Positions 54,223-61,517 of a DNA stretch of 64,000 nt are shown one piece after another; position 1 is the first letter of the stretch; each line of letters begins with the position of its first letter. The notes below the pieces were generated by a model that was given only the letters and a program-made list of their open reading frames with translations, made no database searches and was not told the origin of the DNA. The translations under genes and the position numbers were made by a program. Location of the stretch: positions 4,766,501-4,830,500 of the forward strand of contig NZ_CP012831.1 in assembly GCF_001307275.1 (NCBI RefSeq), in the 5' to 3' direction. This stretch comes from Pseudomonas fluorescens (lineage in GTDB: Bacteria; Pseudomonadota; Gammaproteobacteria; Pseudomonadales; Pseudomonadaceae).

Positions 54223-54747
54223 ATGACATCACTAGGCTCCAACGAGGTTTTCATCATCCGGCCGAAGATCGGCATCGGTCGTTTGCTCTTTGTCCCACTG
54301 CTTCGCCAGACACCCTGGGGCATTACGGCAGTCTTTTGTATCAGCTTATCGACCGGGCTGTCGTTACCTGGCAGGCAATGGCCGGGCATCATCCTCGCAA
54401 GCCTTGTTGTGATTTGGTGGGTATATCAACTGGGCAGAGATATCAGCGCGCGTGCTTCACTGATTGTGCGATCGTCTGGTGTGGCTTTCCTCGGATGGTA
54501 TCGGCTAACGAAACGTACACCGCTGCGAATAGTGCTCAAGCCCGACGGCCACGCTGCTGTTTTTCGCTCGTCCTACAGCAATTACATCGAGTATGAAAAC
54601 GGGCGCTTGTTAATCGCTCGCCGTGTCGTCGGAAAAAAAGTCAATCAACAGAAACAGCTCGCCTGTGAGCTCGCCGCGTTTCTGGGCGTATTTGCATACG
54701 TCGATGATGGCTCTGGACGACTGAAGAGGTTAGCCGGCCAACGGTGA
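54223..54747 (+). CDS. Two-helix membrane protein of unknown function
   Basis: A 174-residue protein that I do not recognise. Two hydrophobic segments lie at about residues 27-46 (WGITAVFCISLSTGLSLPG) and 49-68 (WPGIILASLVVIWWVYQLG). A ~100-residue soluble C-terminal domain follows with an aromatic-basic stretch (RSSYSNYIEYENGRLLIARR). The start ATG at 54223 has only a weak upstream site. The next gene has the same architecture, so the two may be related in function. Confidence 0.6.
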   Translation: MTSLGSNEVFIIRPKIGIGRLLFVPLLRQTPWGITAVFCISLSTGLSLPGRQWPGIILASLVVIWWVYQLGRDISARASLIVRSSGVAFLGWYRLTKRTPLRIVLKPDGHAAVFRSSYSNYIEYENGRLLIARRVVGKKVNQQKQLACELAAFLGVFAYVDDGSGRLKRLAGQR

Positions 54748-54872
54748 GGTTCCCAGCGCAACCAAGCAAGCGAAGCCCTGCTCAAGGCTCGTACCTACGC
54801 ATTGCGGGCCAAGTCTTATAAGTTAGCGCTCTGTGAGTGATAACCTGCGAGCTCTTCTATAAGGATGCAGTT

Positions 54873-55487
54873 ATGAAAAGCTGTTCGAGGACGCTCGGAG
54901 CAAATCTCGCTAACGGTATAGTGATCCCCGCCGCTTGGGTATCGGGGCTTGCGACGATAGGACTCTTGTGGGGCGTGGTACGGTTTTGGCCCGATCAGTT
55001 TACAGTCGAAGGACGTCAGCTCTTCGTGGCTTCCTGTTCTATTTTTTGCCTCGCCATAGGGTACTTGATATGGCGCAAGAGACGAGCAAAAGCACTTGTC
55101 GCATCCATCAACCTGAAAGAAGGTCTGAGCCTTGACGATACTCAGCTGCTCGGCTATCCAAGCCCCCTGTTTTTTGTCTTTGACCTTTCCAACAAGAAAC
55201 TCGCTCAATGCCAAAGCGTCACCGGCGACTATCAAATTCGAGACTTCACGTGGGTAACAGGCTGGCAGTTTGAGTGGCTACGGATTGACAGCCGGGTGTC
55301 GGGCGGGGTTATGCAAGTAGTCGATGGGGCAGGCATGAGTGTTCCAGTCGACGAGCTTCGGCGTAGATTCATAAAATTCTCACTGGTTTTGACGGTTGCC
55401 GATACAAGTCATCCTCCCTTCCGTTTTCCAATGAACCGGAGCGCAGCTGAAGGGTGGTGTACCCGGTGCAATGTGCTTTTCAAGTGA
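54873..55487 (+). CDS. Two-helix membrane protein of unknown function
   Basis: A 204-residue protein without a recognised family. Two transmembrane segments lie near residues 16-37 (IVIPAAWVSGLATIGLLWGVV) and 49-66 (LFVASCSIFCLAIGYLIW). A soluble domain follows, ending RFPMNRSAAEGWCTRCNVLFK. AAGGA lies eight bases before the ATG at 54873. The next gene starts 33 bases later on the same strand, so the two may be co-transcribed. Confidence 0.65.
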   Translation: MKSCSRTLGANLANGIVIPAAWVSGLATIGLLWGVVRFWPDQFTVEGRQLFVASCSIFCLAIGYLIWRKRRAKALVASINLKEGLSLDDTQLLGYPSPLFFVFDLSNKKLAQCQSVTGDYQIRDFTWVTGWQFEWLRIDSRVSGGVMQVVDGAGMSVPVDELRRRFIKFSLVLTVADTSHPPFRFPMNRSAAEGWCTRCNVLFK

Positions 55488-55520
55488 TAACACGAAGCGA
55501 ATGGGCAACTGGGAGCGCTA

Positions 55521-56393
55521 ATGCCGTACAACTATACGAACGGCCGCTACCTGGTCTTCAAAGGCAATGGCAGCGATGGGGCACCCTTGGGTCGGATTCA
55601 CCAGGACGGAATAGTTCGAAATCTCCTGGGTGAGCCGCTGTACTACATAGACATGGACGAACATGCGTTCTGTTCGGTCGATTTTATCTTTCAGGGCAAT
55701 ATACAAAAATGTCGCGGCACGTTTTGTGTGCTCGGCGACAAAACGCTTTTCACATTTTCCGAGATGAAGGTTAAGCCACTGGGAAACGAGACCGAGGAGC
55801 AGGCGCTTCACAGGGAGTTCAAGAGGAGGGCGCTAAGTTTGGCAGGGCAGATCGTCCAGGCGAAAAATGAGATGGTGCAGGCACGCTTGGATATGGCCTG
55901 GTCCAATTTAAACCCTTTCCGTCGTTTCCGTGCCTTCTTCACTGGCCGAGCCCGCAGGGTGCGAGCATCGCTAGGGTGGCGTTACAGCGGGTTGGATCAT
56001 GAGTTCAAATCGAAGGCTTTCCCCATCCCCTCATCAGCACTCGCGACAATGGTCTTGCGGGCTGTGGATGCAAGGGAAACGCGGACAGACCACGACTATG
56101 AGACGGTCCGATTACACGTGAACTCAAATCGCGGTCTGTCCCCAGCTTTCTGGTTTCCGTCGATTGAGGTGGGTTGTATAGCGGCACTTGCAGCAAGTCC
56201 TCTTCGTGGCTCGCGCTGGGAAAGCATCCAGTCAATTTATACTCCGCGTTTTTGCCCGGACACTCGCCAAATTGGTCGGAACTTATATGAAAAAAGTGAT
56301 TTTGGCATTCTCGCTGGTCACACTGGCAGCCTGCATGCCTTATCAATCAGTGACCTCGCCAGATCCAAACTGGATGCGTCTGGGGGGAGATGA
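55521..56393 (+). CDS. Orphan protein with probable read-through C-terminus
   Basis: A 290-residue frame. The first ~195 residues look like a real soluble protein: YLVFKGNGSDGAPLG, then GIVRNLLGEPLYYIDMDE, recall the short beta repeats of 4-fold beta-flower proteins (weak). A helical region follows (ALHREFKRRALSLAGQIVQAK). From residue ~188 (TRTDHDYETV) the frame runs through palindromic element copy B and then overlaps the next lipoprotein gene by 107 bases in another frame. The last ~100 residues are therefore probably not native. The original stop was likely removed when the element inserted. Confidence 0.6.
   Translation: MPYNYTNGRYLVFKGNGSDGAPLGRIHQDGIVRNLLGEPLYYIDMDEHAFCSVDFIFQGNIQKCRGTFCVLGDKTLFTFSEMKVKPLGNETEEQALHREFKRRALSLAGQIVQAKNEMVQARLDMAWSNLNPFRRFRAFFTGRARRVRASLGWRYSGLDHEFKSKAFPIPSSALATMVLRAVDARETRTDHDYETVRLHVNSNRGLSPAFWFPSIEVGCIAALAASPLRGSRWESIQSIYTPRFCPDTRQIGRNLYEKSDFGILAGHTGSLHALSISDLARSKLDASGGR
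56081..56143. repeat. Palindromic element, copy B
   Basis: A 63-bp inverted repeat. The left arm GCGGACAGACCACGA pairs with the right arm TCGCGGTCTGTCCCC, around a centre containing ATTACACGTGAACTCAAA. It aligns with copy C over its full length. It lies inside an open reading frame. Confidence 0.85.
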
Positions 56394-56535
56394 GCCTGAA
56401 GGTTATCCAAAGACGTTTGTCGAGAACCTGAGCGGCAATTGCGCTCTGGTTACCGAGTCGTGGTCTGATGGGAGAATCAATGGTCGTCTTCTGTGGACCA
56501 AGAAGCAGTCTCGAAAGGCTGTTACCTGTCCATAG
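56287..56535 (+). CDS. Small orphan lipoprotein, 82 residues
   Basis: An 82-residue lipoprotein: signal MKKVILAFSLVTLAAC with lipobox LAAC and Cys16. The short mature part has no recognised domain. The ATG at 56287 is preferred over a longer in-frame start because it begins the signal peptide. It overlaps the 3' end of the preceding frame, which supports that frame's C-terminus being artefactual. Palindromic element copy C follows. Confidence 0.65.
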   Translation: MKKVILAFSLVTLAACMPYQSVTSPDPNWMRLGGDEPEGYPKTFVENLSGNCALVTESWSDGRINGRLLWTKKQSRKAVTCP

Positions 56536-56567
56536 GCGATGTGTAAGGGCTGATTTCGCCGGGAAGA

Positions 56568-56629
56568 AGGGACAAGCCACGATCATGCGGCGGATTAATT
56601 ACAGGTGAATTCAAATCATGGTTTGTCCC
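56568..56629. repeat. Palindromic element, copy C
   Basis: A 62-bp inverted repeat with left arm GGGACAAGCCACGATCAT and right arm ATCATGGTTTGTCCC. The centre ATTACAGGTGAATTCAAA matches that of copy B with few changes. It is intergenic. Confidence 0.85.
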
Positions 56630-56701
56630 GGTTTCACGTTCTGGCGTGTGATGTAATCGCGTCGAAGCTGATGAAGCAACGTCCCGAAGAAGGGTTAATC
56701 A

Positions 56702-56902
56702 ATGCCAAAGAAATCTCAGGAAAGCAAAGCAGCGACTGCAGCTGAAATCGAGCGCTCTATCCAAGCACTGAACAAAATGGCTGAACGCCTCTGGGGTGAT
56801 GGTCGGGAAGCAGAAGCGAAGGCCCTGCTCGATGCTTTGGATGCTTTAAACAGAGCGCTCGACAGGATCAGGATTGGGGAGAGCCGCAGGGTTCTTCATT
56901 GA
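56702..56902 (+). CDS. Small helical protein, 66 residues
   Basis: A 66-residue, charged, Ala/Leu-rich protein (AEIERSIQALNKMAERLWGDG, then AEAKALLDALDALNRALDRI) predicted to form one or two helices, perhaps a coiled-coil dimer. I do not recognise the family. AAGGG lies seven bases before the ATG. It is 117 bases from the convergent nuclease-domain gene; an immunity or antitoxin role is possible but unsupported. Confidence 0.5.
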   Translation: MPKKSQESKAATAAEIERSIQALNKMAERLWGDGREAEAKALLDALDALNRALDRIRIGESRRVLH

Positions 56903-57019
56903 GAGGAAAGGGGGCAACAGGTAATGCCTGGAAGGTGCTTTTAGGCGCGCCGTAGCGCGAAGAACGCTAACAAGCCTACTTGATCCAGCCCATGCCCCAA
57001 TTTTCCATGACGATAGAAA

Positions 57020-58189
57020 TCAAAGCCTGAATCCAGTGACAACCTGCTTGGTGGGGCCACTGGATGACGTCCCATAACACGCTTGCCAAGCAACGTTAAA
57101 TTCATTGATTAAACTATAGGTTCCAAGCTCATAGACATCTATGGAGTCCGGGTCAGTCTTGGACTTTCTCATGGGTTGAACGATCATGCCCCGCACTGGA
57201 ATTCCTGGATTAATCAGCGCAAGCAAGATTTTATTAACCAACTCTTTCTTTGCATATACATCCGAAGTCGATGTGCTTGCCAGGTTTCCGTTGGTTCCAA
57301 GTAGGCCGAGCAAGCAATAAAAGACCCAGCGTGTAGACATCTGTCGGCCATAACTGGCATCGCCGAGATGGGCGTCCACACTGCCTTTGCATTCAACTAT
57401 GAGGTACTCCTCGACCGCGCCGGTCTGCAAATTTCGCTTGACCCATATCTGGTCTATTCCATTGGTTCGCCCTGATGAGGCTTTACCTATTTTCAACTGA
57501 TAGTTAGTACCCATGACGGTTACCATTAGTTTGGCTGCGCCATACTCTCCTCTGTTCTCCGATGCGTAGTGTTTGGCATTTGAATCTCTTAGGTTTACAT
57601 AATGGTTATTAAGTCTATTGCCGGATTTTACGTCGTTCCTGCGGAATTTTAACCAGCCGCAAACCTCGGAATACGCGACTGGATCTTTAGATAAGTCAGA
57701 TAAACACAGTTTTATATTTGGGTCGTTAGGGCCGAGTAGGTGGAAATTTTTACAGAAGTAATCGCTGGCATTCTTTGATACGGGATTGGAGAAGTTGAAA
57801 TTTGGCTGAATAGAGCTGCCCGAGGTGAAGTAAGCATCGGCGTTCAAGGCTTTTTTTATTTGTTGAACATCATCTGTGTCGAGGAGAACTAATTGATCGG
57901 TACGCCAAGTGGCGTATTGTGCGTGAGGGTTATAGGGAATGCAGTGCCTGTTTTGGAGCTGATGGATTGCCACGCTCTCTTGGCGAGAAGAACTCAGGTA
58001 GAACCCACCTAATTGACCGAGCGGGGTAAACGGATAGCCGCCACTATGGATGGCTGGAGACGGATTGTTGGCTTTAGGTCCGCCAAAAAATACGCTATTG
58101 CGCTCTTGCACGATAATGTTGTTTGGTGCAAGTGATAATATTGTGCTGTTTAGTATTTCACTGGGGTCGTAGCTATTAAGATAGTTCAT
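57020..58189 (-). CDS. Orphan protein with a toxin-like PD-(D/E)XK nuclease domain
   Basis: A 389-residue protein, AT-richer than its surroundings, with no signal peptide or membrane segment. Residues ~212-290 match the restriction-endonuclease-fold toxin pattern of Rhs and contact-dependent toxins. RGEYGAAKLMVTVMG supplies a helix-1 glutamate (E215), NGIDQIWV supplies D246, EYLIVECKGS supplies E266 and K268, and YGRQMSTRWV is the usual motif that follows. All the expected catalytic residues are present, so metal-dependent DNA or RNA cleavage is likely. The N-terminal ~200 residues are unknown. No Rhs, PAAR, VgrG or two-partner delivery domain is attached, and no immunity gene is evident on the same strand. 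Confidence 0.75.
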   Translation of the reverse strand: MNYLNSYDPSEILNSTILSLAPNNIIVQERNSVFFGGPKANNPSPAIHSGGYPFTPLGQLGGFYLSSSRQESVAIHQLQNRHCIPYNPHAQYATWRTDQLVLLDTDDVQQIKKALNADAYFTSGSSIQPNFNFSNPVSKNASDYFCKNFHLLGPNDPNIKLCLSDLSKDPVAYSEVCGWLKFRRNDVKSGNRLNNHYVNLRDSNAKHYASENRGEYGAAKLMVTVMGTNYQLKIGKASSGRTNGIDQIWVKRNLQTGAVEEYLIVECKGSVDAHLGDASYGRQMSTRWVFYCLLGLLGTNGNLASTSTSDVYAKKELVNKILLALINPGIPVRGMIVQPMRKSKTDPDSIDVYELGTYSLINEFNVAWQACYGTSSSGPTKQVVTGFRL

Positions 58190-58681
58190 CGGATTTCATT
58201 CCGAAATTTAATTTTGCATTTTAATATAGTCGAGAAAATGTAATCGTCAAATCGCAATGCGATTATCGGGAAGGGCTTGAGCACGCGTTGCGAACAGATG
58301 AATATCAAAAAGCGCAGACTTGGGAATTTGCAGGGGGGGCAGGGTCTGTTCCAAGTTTCAAGTGAGCCCTGTCTGAACGTCTGGAGTGTTTGGTCTGTTG
58401 CCTGTGGCTGCTCTAGTTTCATTATGAACCGTTGGATGAAGTTCCATTTTGCATAGACACAGTCCTGATCTCTTCGCTGCAGGCAGTCTCGATGATCATT
58501 GACCGGTTCCTGCCCAATAAATAGCGCAAATCGAGGGGCAGACCCCAGCAGGCAGTGAGCATCGCCTCGTAATGAATTTACCGGCGGTCCGACCCTTTGG
58601 AATTACTGCCGCCCGGGGGACTCCATTCATCGAGGAATGTGTATTCCTCAATAGCGGTGAGCACCGCCCGAGGTAAATGGA
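58190..58681. other. Non-coding stretch upstream of the nuclease gene
   Basis: A 492-bp gap with no credible gene. The first ~60 bp are AT-rich and should hold the nuclease promoter. A perfect hairpin GAGGAAT-GTGT-ATTCCTC lies at 58634-58651. Around 58535-58550 GAGGGGCAGACCCC resembles, but does not match, an arm of the palindromic element. Confidence 0.45.
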
Positions 58682-58894
58682 ATGACGTCGTTCGAAGAAT
58701 TCAGGGCCACATCCCATGAGCTTCTCAAAGAGCTGGATGCCGCGACGATAAAAATGATGATGCTGGTTTCTGCGAAAGAGGTATCCGGTCCTTTTTGGGA
58801 GGATGCTGCCCAGCGGCATCATGACGCTGTAGATGCTTGGCATTCCTTCCTCAATATCCCTACGGATTTCGCGGCGGATCCGCCTCTTTCTTAG
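58682..58894 (+). CDS. Small soluble protein, 70 residues
   Basis: A 70-residue protein that I do not recognise (FEEFRATSHELLKELDAATIKMMM, then HHDAVDAWHSFLN). It is predicted helical with no export signal. GAGG precedes the ATG by nine bases. It lies between the nuclease and tailspike-like genes on the opposite strand to both. Confidence 0.5.
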   Translation: MTSFEEFRATSHELLKELDAATIKMMMLVSAKEVSGPFWEDAAQRHHDAVDAWHSFLNIPTDFAADPPLS

Positions 58895-58968
58895 ATGAAC
58901 CCGAAATTGTGGTCTGCCATCTACTTTCCGGAGAACTGCTCAGGCGCCATGCAGCGCCGAGCGTCCTG

Positions 58969-61296
58969 TCATCCGAGACGCAGATACCTGAACCAGACAG
59001 GGCCCGATACCGCGAGCGTGGTCTCTGCGGTGCGGTGCAAAATACCCAAGCCCGGTTCATCGTCCTCATGAAAGCCGGCAAAGACCGTACGCCCTCCTAC
59101 GGCGGGTATCAGCAACTCCACTTCGGCTGCAGTCGAGTTACTGGTATATCCCATGACCAATCTGACTTTTTGCCCTTCACGTGGGGAATGAGGTAGTTCC
59201 AGGTTTCCTGGCTTTCCATGCAAGTCTTCGCCGAGAGGCCAGCGTTTTCGGGCGCCATTGACGAAGAACTTTGGGCGTTCCAGCAGGGCGCCCAGTAGTG
59301 TGGCCAGCCTGTCCAGCACTGGCACCCTGAATGTGCAGTCTAATAAACGGATATCGCCATTCTGGCTGGCAGTGACCAAGTCTCGATCATCATGGGTATC
59401 AACGATCACGGTGCCATACGCTTGGAGCAGGACCGGCGCAATGGGAGGTCGAGTGCCCAAGCAGTCGATCCTTGAGACGCAACCGCCTGTCATCGTGTAT
59501 TCGCCTGGCGCTTGAGGCTTGAAGGCAATCCCGTCTTCCTGACCAAAACCACGACAGTTTCTTATGGAGGCCAGCACTCGAAAGTTCGCGTTATTGCCCT
59601 GTGTAGCAATGGTCTCACCCACCATGTTTTCCAGGTCGAGTTTGAGTGCGAATAGGCTTTCTTTTGAGGGGAGCCTGTCATCGAGATTTACCTCCACATT
59701 CAGGCCGGAGCCATGGGCATTGTGGACGGTGAGTTCCTCGCATACTGCAATGGATGCGTCGGCGAATTGAATTTTACCGGGCCTGACCCAGAGCCGTTGC
59801 GGCACATTCAATTGAGATCGATAGTCAAGGCCATCGACAACGATCCTGCGCCAAAATCGATACTCGATTGGGGTCCCGGCGGGTTTTGCCGTGCCAGAGC
59901 TTTGTGAATGCAGAAAAAGCTCCAGATCGCCGACACCTTTATTGCTGATGATCGTGATGTTACGCATCAGGAGGTCGCCATCGCAGAACCCTCCCGTGTC
60001 ACCTCTCCCTTTCACAAAACCGTCGCTGCGACTTGCCATATTACGGGCATGGAAGGTCACCGTATCGAGGTCTAAAGTGCCGAGCGCCGTCACAAGAATC
60101 CCGCTATGTCCGACCACCATATTGCGCAATCGCAACCATTCCATGAATGGCTGATGGAAATCCACACGGCTGAGCACGCCGTCCCGCAGGGTGACCCGTT
60201 GGCAAAGATTGTTACCGGTCGCGCCCCATCCTTCACCGTCGGCATGGGGCGTTATTTCAATGTCGTAGCAGGTATTGAGTTGGAAGTTGTAGGCATAGTT
60301 GAAACTTTCGTTCCGGATCGCCCACTGCATCTCAGTGCGAGCCCTCACCTGACAGCATTCAGCAAAATAAACATAGGTTGGGTTGCGTGGCGTATAGATA
60401 TTTTCATCCTGGATGAAGCGCACATCCAGATCGAGCAAGCTGGTGCTGACACGTACGTATTCGTTTGATTCAGCATTGTTGCGAATGTCCAGCGTTAATC
60501 CCTTGACCGTGCGTCGTCGATCTTCCATTCGAAACACTTTCACCGAGGATACGTTAACGCCGGCCAGGGAGTACCTTAGCGGCGAGGACACAACGCCATC
60601 TTTGTAGACTCTGTTTAGCTCGATCCGTTTTTTTGTCTCCGAGCGGTAGGTGTAAAAATCCTGCTCGGTGTAGATGATGACGAAGCTGTCGCTGACTTCC
60701 GGACGGCCGAACCAGCCCGAGAATCGTGACGAGCCTACGTCGAGATCCTGAGAACTCATCAAGAGCCTGACGACGGCTGAATCTGGCCCGTAGGTCTCTG
60801 CGCTGTTTTTTCTGCCAAAGACAAAGCGCCCGGACCAAGCCGAACAGTCGAATACGGCGCCAGAAAAATCGCAATCGGTGGTGAGTTCAACGAGGCCGTT
60901 ACCGATGAGTTTGAACCGACCCCTTGCAACCAGCGTCGCTTGCGCCTCGTTGGCCGCCCTTGCTGCTTTCTGCAAAGCGGGCACGCTATCTTCGTTGCCC
61001 AAGGGGTCTGCGCCGAATGCCGCCAATGACATTCGCTCCGAGGCGTCGGCAAGTACGCGAAGTTTCAGGCCTCCGGCAGTCACCAGATGAGGTTCGGCCG
61101 TTTCTGCCATGACTTCATACTGGAAGCCTTGCGCTAGAAGCGTGTCTCCTACCGATATCGCCGAGTCATTCAGCTCGACATCTTCCAGCATTTCGGAGAC
61201 CGAACTAAACAACGCGCCGATGCGTGCAGACAGGTAGCGCACGAGTTTGGCTTCGGTAATTGAGTTATCAGGTAATTCTTCAAGTTGAAAGTTCAT
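58969..61296 (-). CDS. Tailspike-like right-handed beta-helix protein
   Basis: A 775-residue orphan. After a ~90-residue N-terminal part comes the start typical of pectate-lyase-superfamily tailspikes (SLAAFGADPLGNEDSVPALQKAARAANEA), where phage proteins read xxFGAxGDGxTDDTxAIQxA. A long series of short beta-strand turns follows to about residue 660 (for example LDLDTVTFHARNM, GDIRLLDCTFRV). A separate ~100-residue C-terminal domain closes the protein. Such proteins usually bind or cleave surface polysaccharide. There is no signal peptide and no phage structural gene nearby. AGGA lies upstream of the ATG, and a palindrome AGTACC-GA-GGTACT lies just before it at 61318. Confidence 0.7.
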   Translation of the reverse strand: MNFQLEELPDNSITEAKLVRYLSARIGALFSSVSEMLEDVELNDSAISVGDTLLAQGFQYEVMAETAEPHLVTAGGLKLRVLADASERMSLAAFGADPLGNEDSVPALQKAARAANEAQATLVARGRFKLIGNGLVELTTDCDFSGAVFDCSAWSGRFVFGRKNSAETYGPDSAVVRLLMSSQDLDVGSSRFSGWFGRPEVSDSFVIIYTEQDFYTYRSETKKRIELNRVYKDGVVSSPLRYSLAGVNVSSVKVFRMEDRRRTVKGLTLDIRNNAESNEYVRVSTSLLDLDVRFIQDENIYTPRNPTYVYFAECCQVRARTEMQWAIRNESFNYAYNFQLNTCYDIEITPHADGEGWGATGNNLCQRVTLRDGVLSRVDFHQPFMEWLRLRNMVVGHSGILVTALGTLDLDTVTFHARNMASRSDGFVKGRGDTGGFCDGDLLMRNITIISNKGVGDLELFLHSQSSGTAKPAGTPIEYRFWRRIVVDGLDYRSQLNVPQRLWVRPGKIQFADASIAVCEELTVHNAHGSGLNVEVNLDDRLPSKESLFALKLDLENMVGETIATQGNNANFRVLASIRNCRGFGQEDGIAFKPQAPGEYTMTGGCVSRIDCLGTRPPIAPVLLQAYGTVIVDTHDDRDLVTASQNGDIRLLDCTFRVPVLDRLATLLGALLERPKFFVNGARKRWPLGEDLHGKPGNLELPHSPREGQKVRLVMGYTSNSTAAEVELLIPAVGGRTVFAGFHEDDEPGLGILHRTAETTLAVSGPVWFRYLRLG

Positions 61297-61317
61297 GGTT
61301 CTATTTCCTACGTAATA

Positions 61318-61331
61318 AGTACCGAGGTACT
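61318..61331. promoter_or_regulatory. Candidate operator upstream of the tailspike-like gene
   Basis: A palindrome AGTACC-GA-GGTACT 21 bases upstream of the start codon. Possible regulator site; no regulator is encoded next to it. Confidence 0.4.
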
Positions 61332-61517
61332 ACCTTAGGAATGAAATTGAATGCGGGGGTGCACCAGATTTTATGCAGTCAGTTTTCAGCAGGCGAGTTG
61401 AGTAAGTAACTGCCTATGTAGCCTGTGATATGTTCGAGTGATAACTGTCAGGTATGACAGAAGCGACAAGCGGTCAGTTGGATGTGGTTGCTGCGGGTGA
61501 AGTCAAGAACACCTGAT

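Noticed and set aside
58891..58930. Fourth copy of the palindromic element
   Set aside because: GATGAACCCGAAATTGTGG resembles the right half only, has several mismatches and no left arm. It is at best a decayed half copy.
52226..61340. Prophage
   Set aside because: Only one tailspike-like protein is present. There is no integrase, terminase, portal, capsid or lysis gene, so a prophage cannot be supported from this window.
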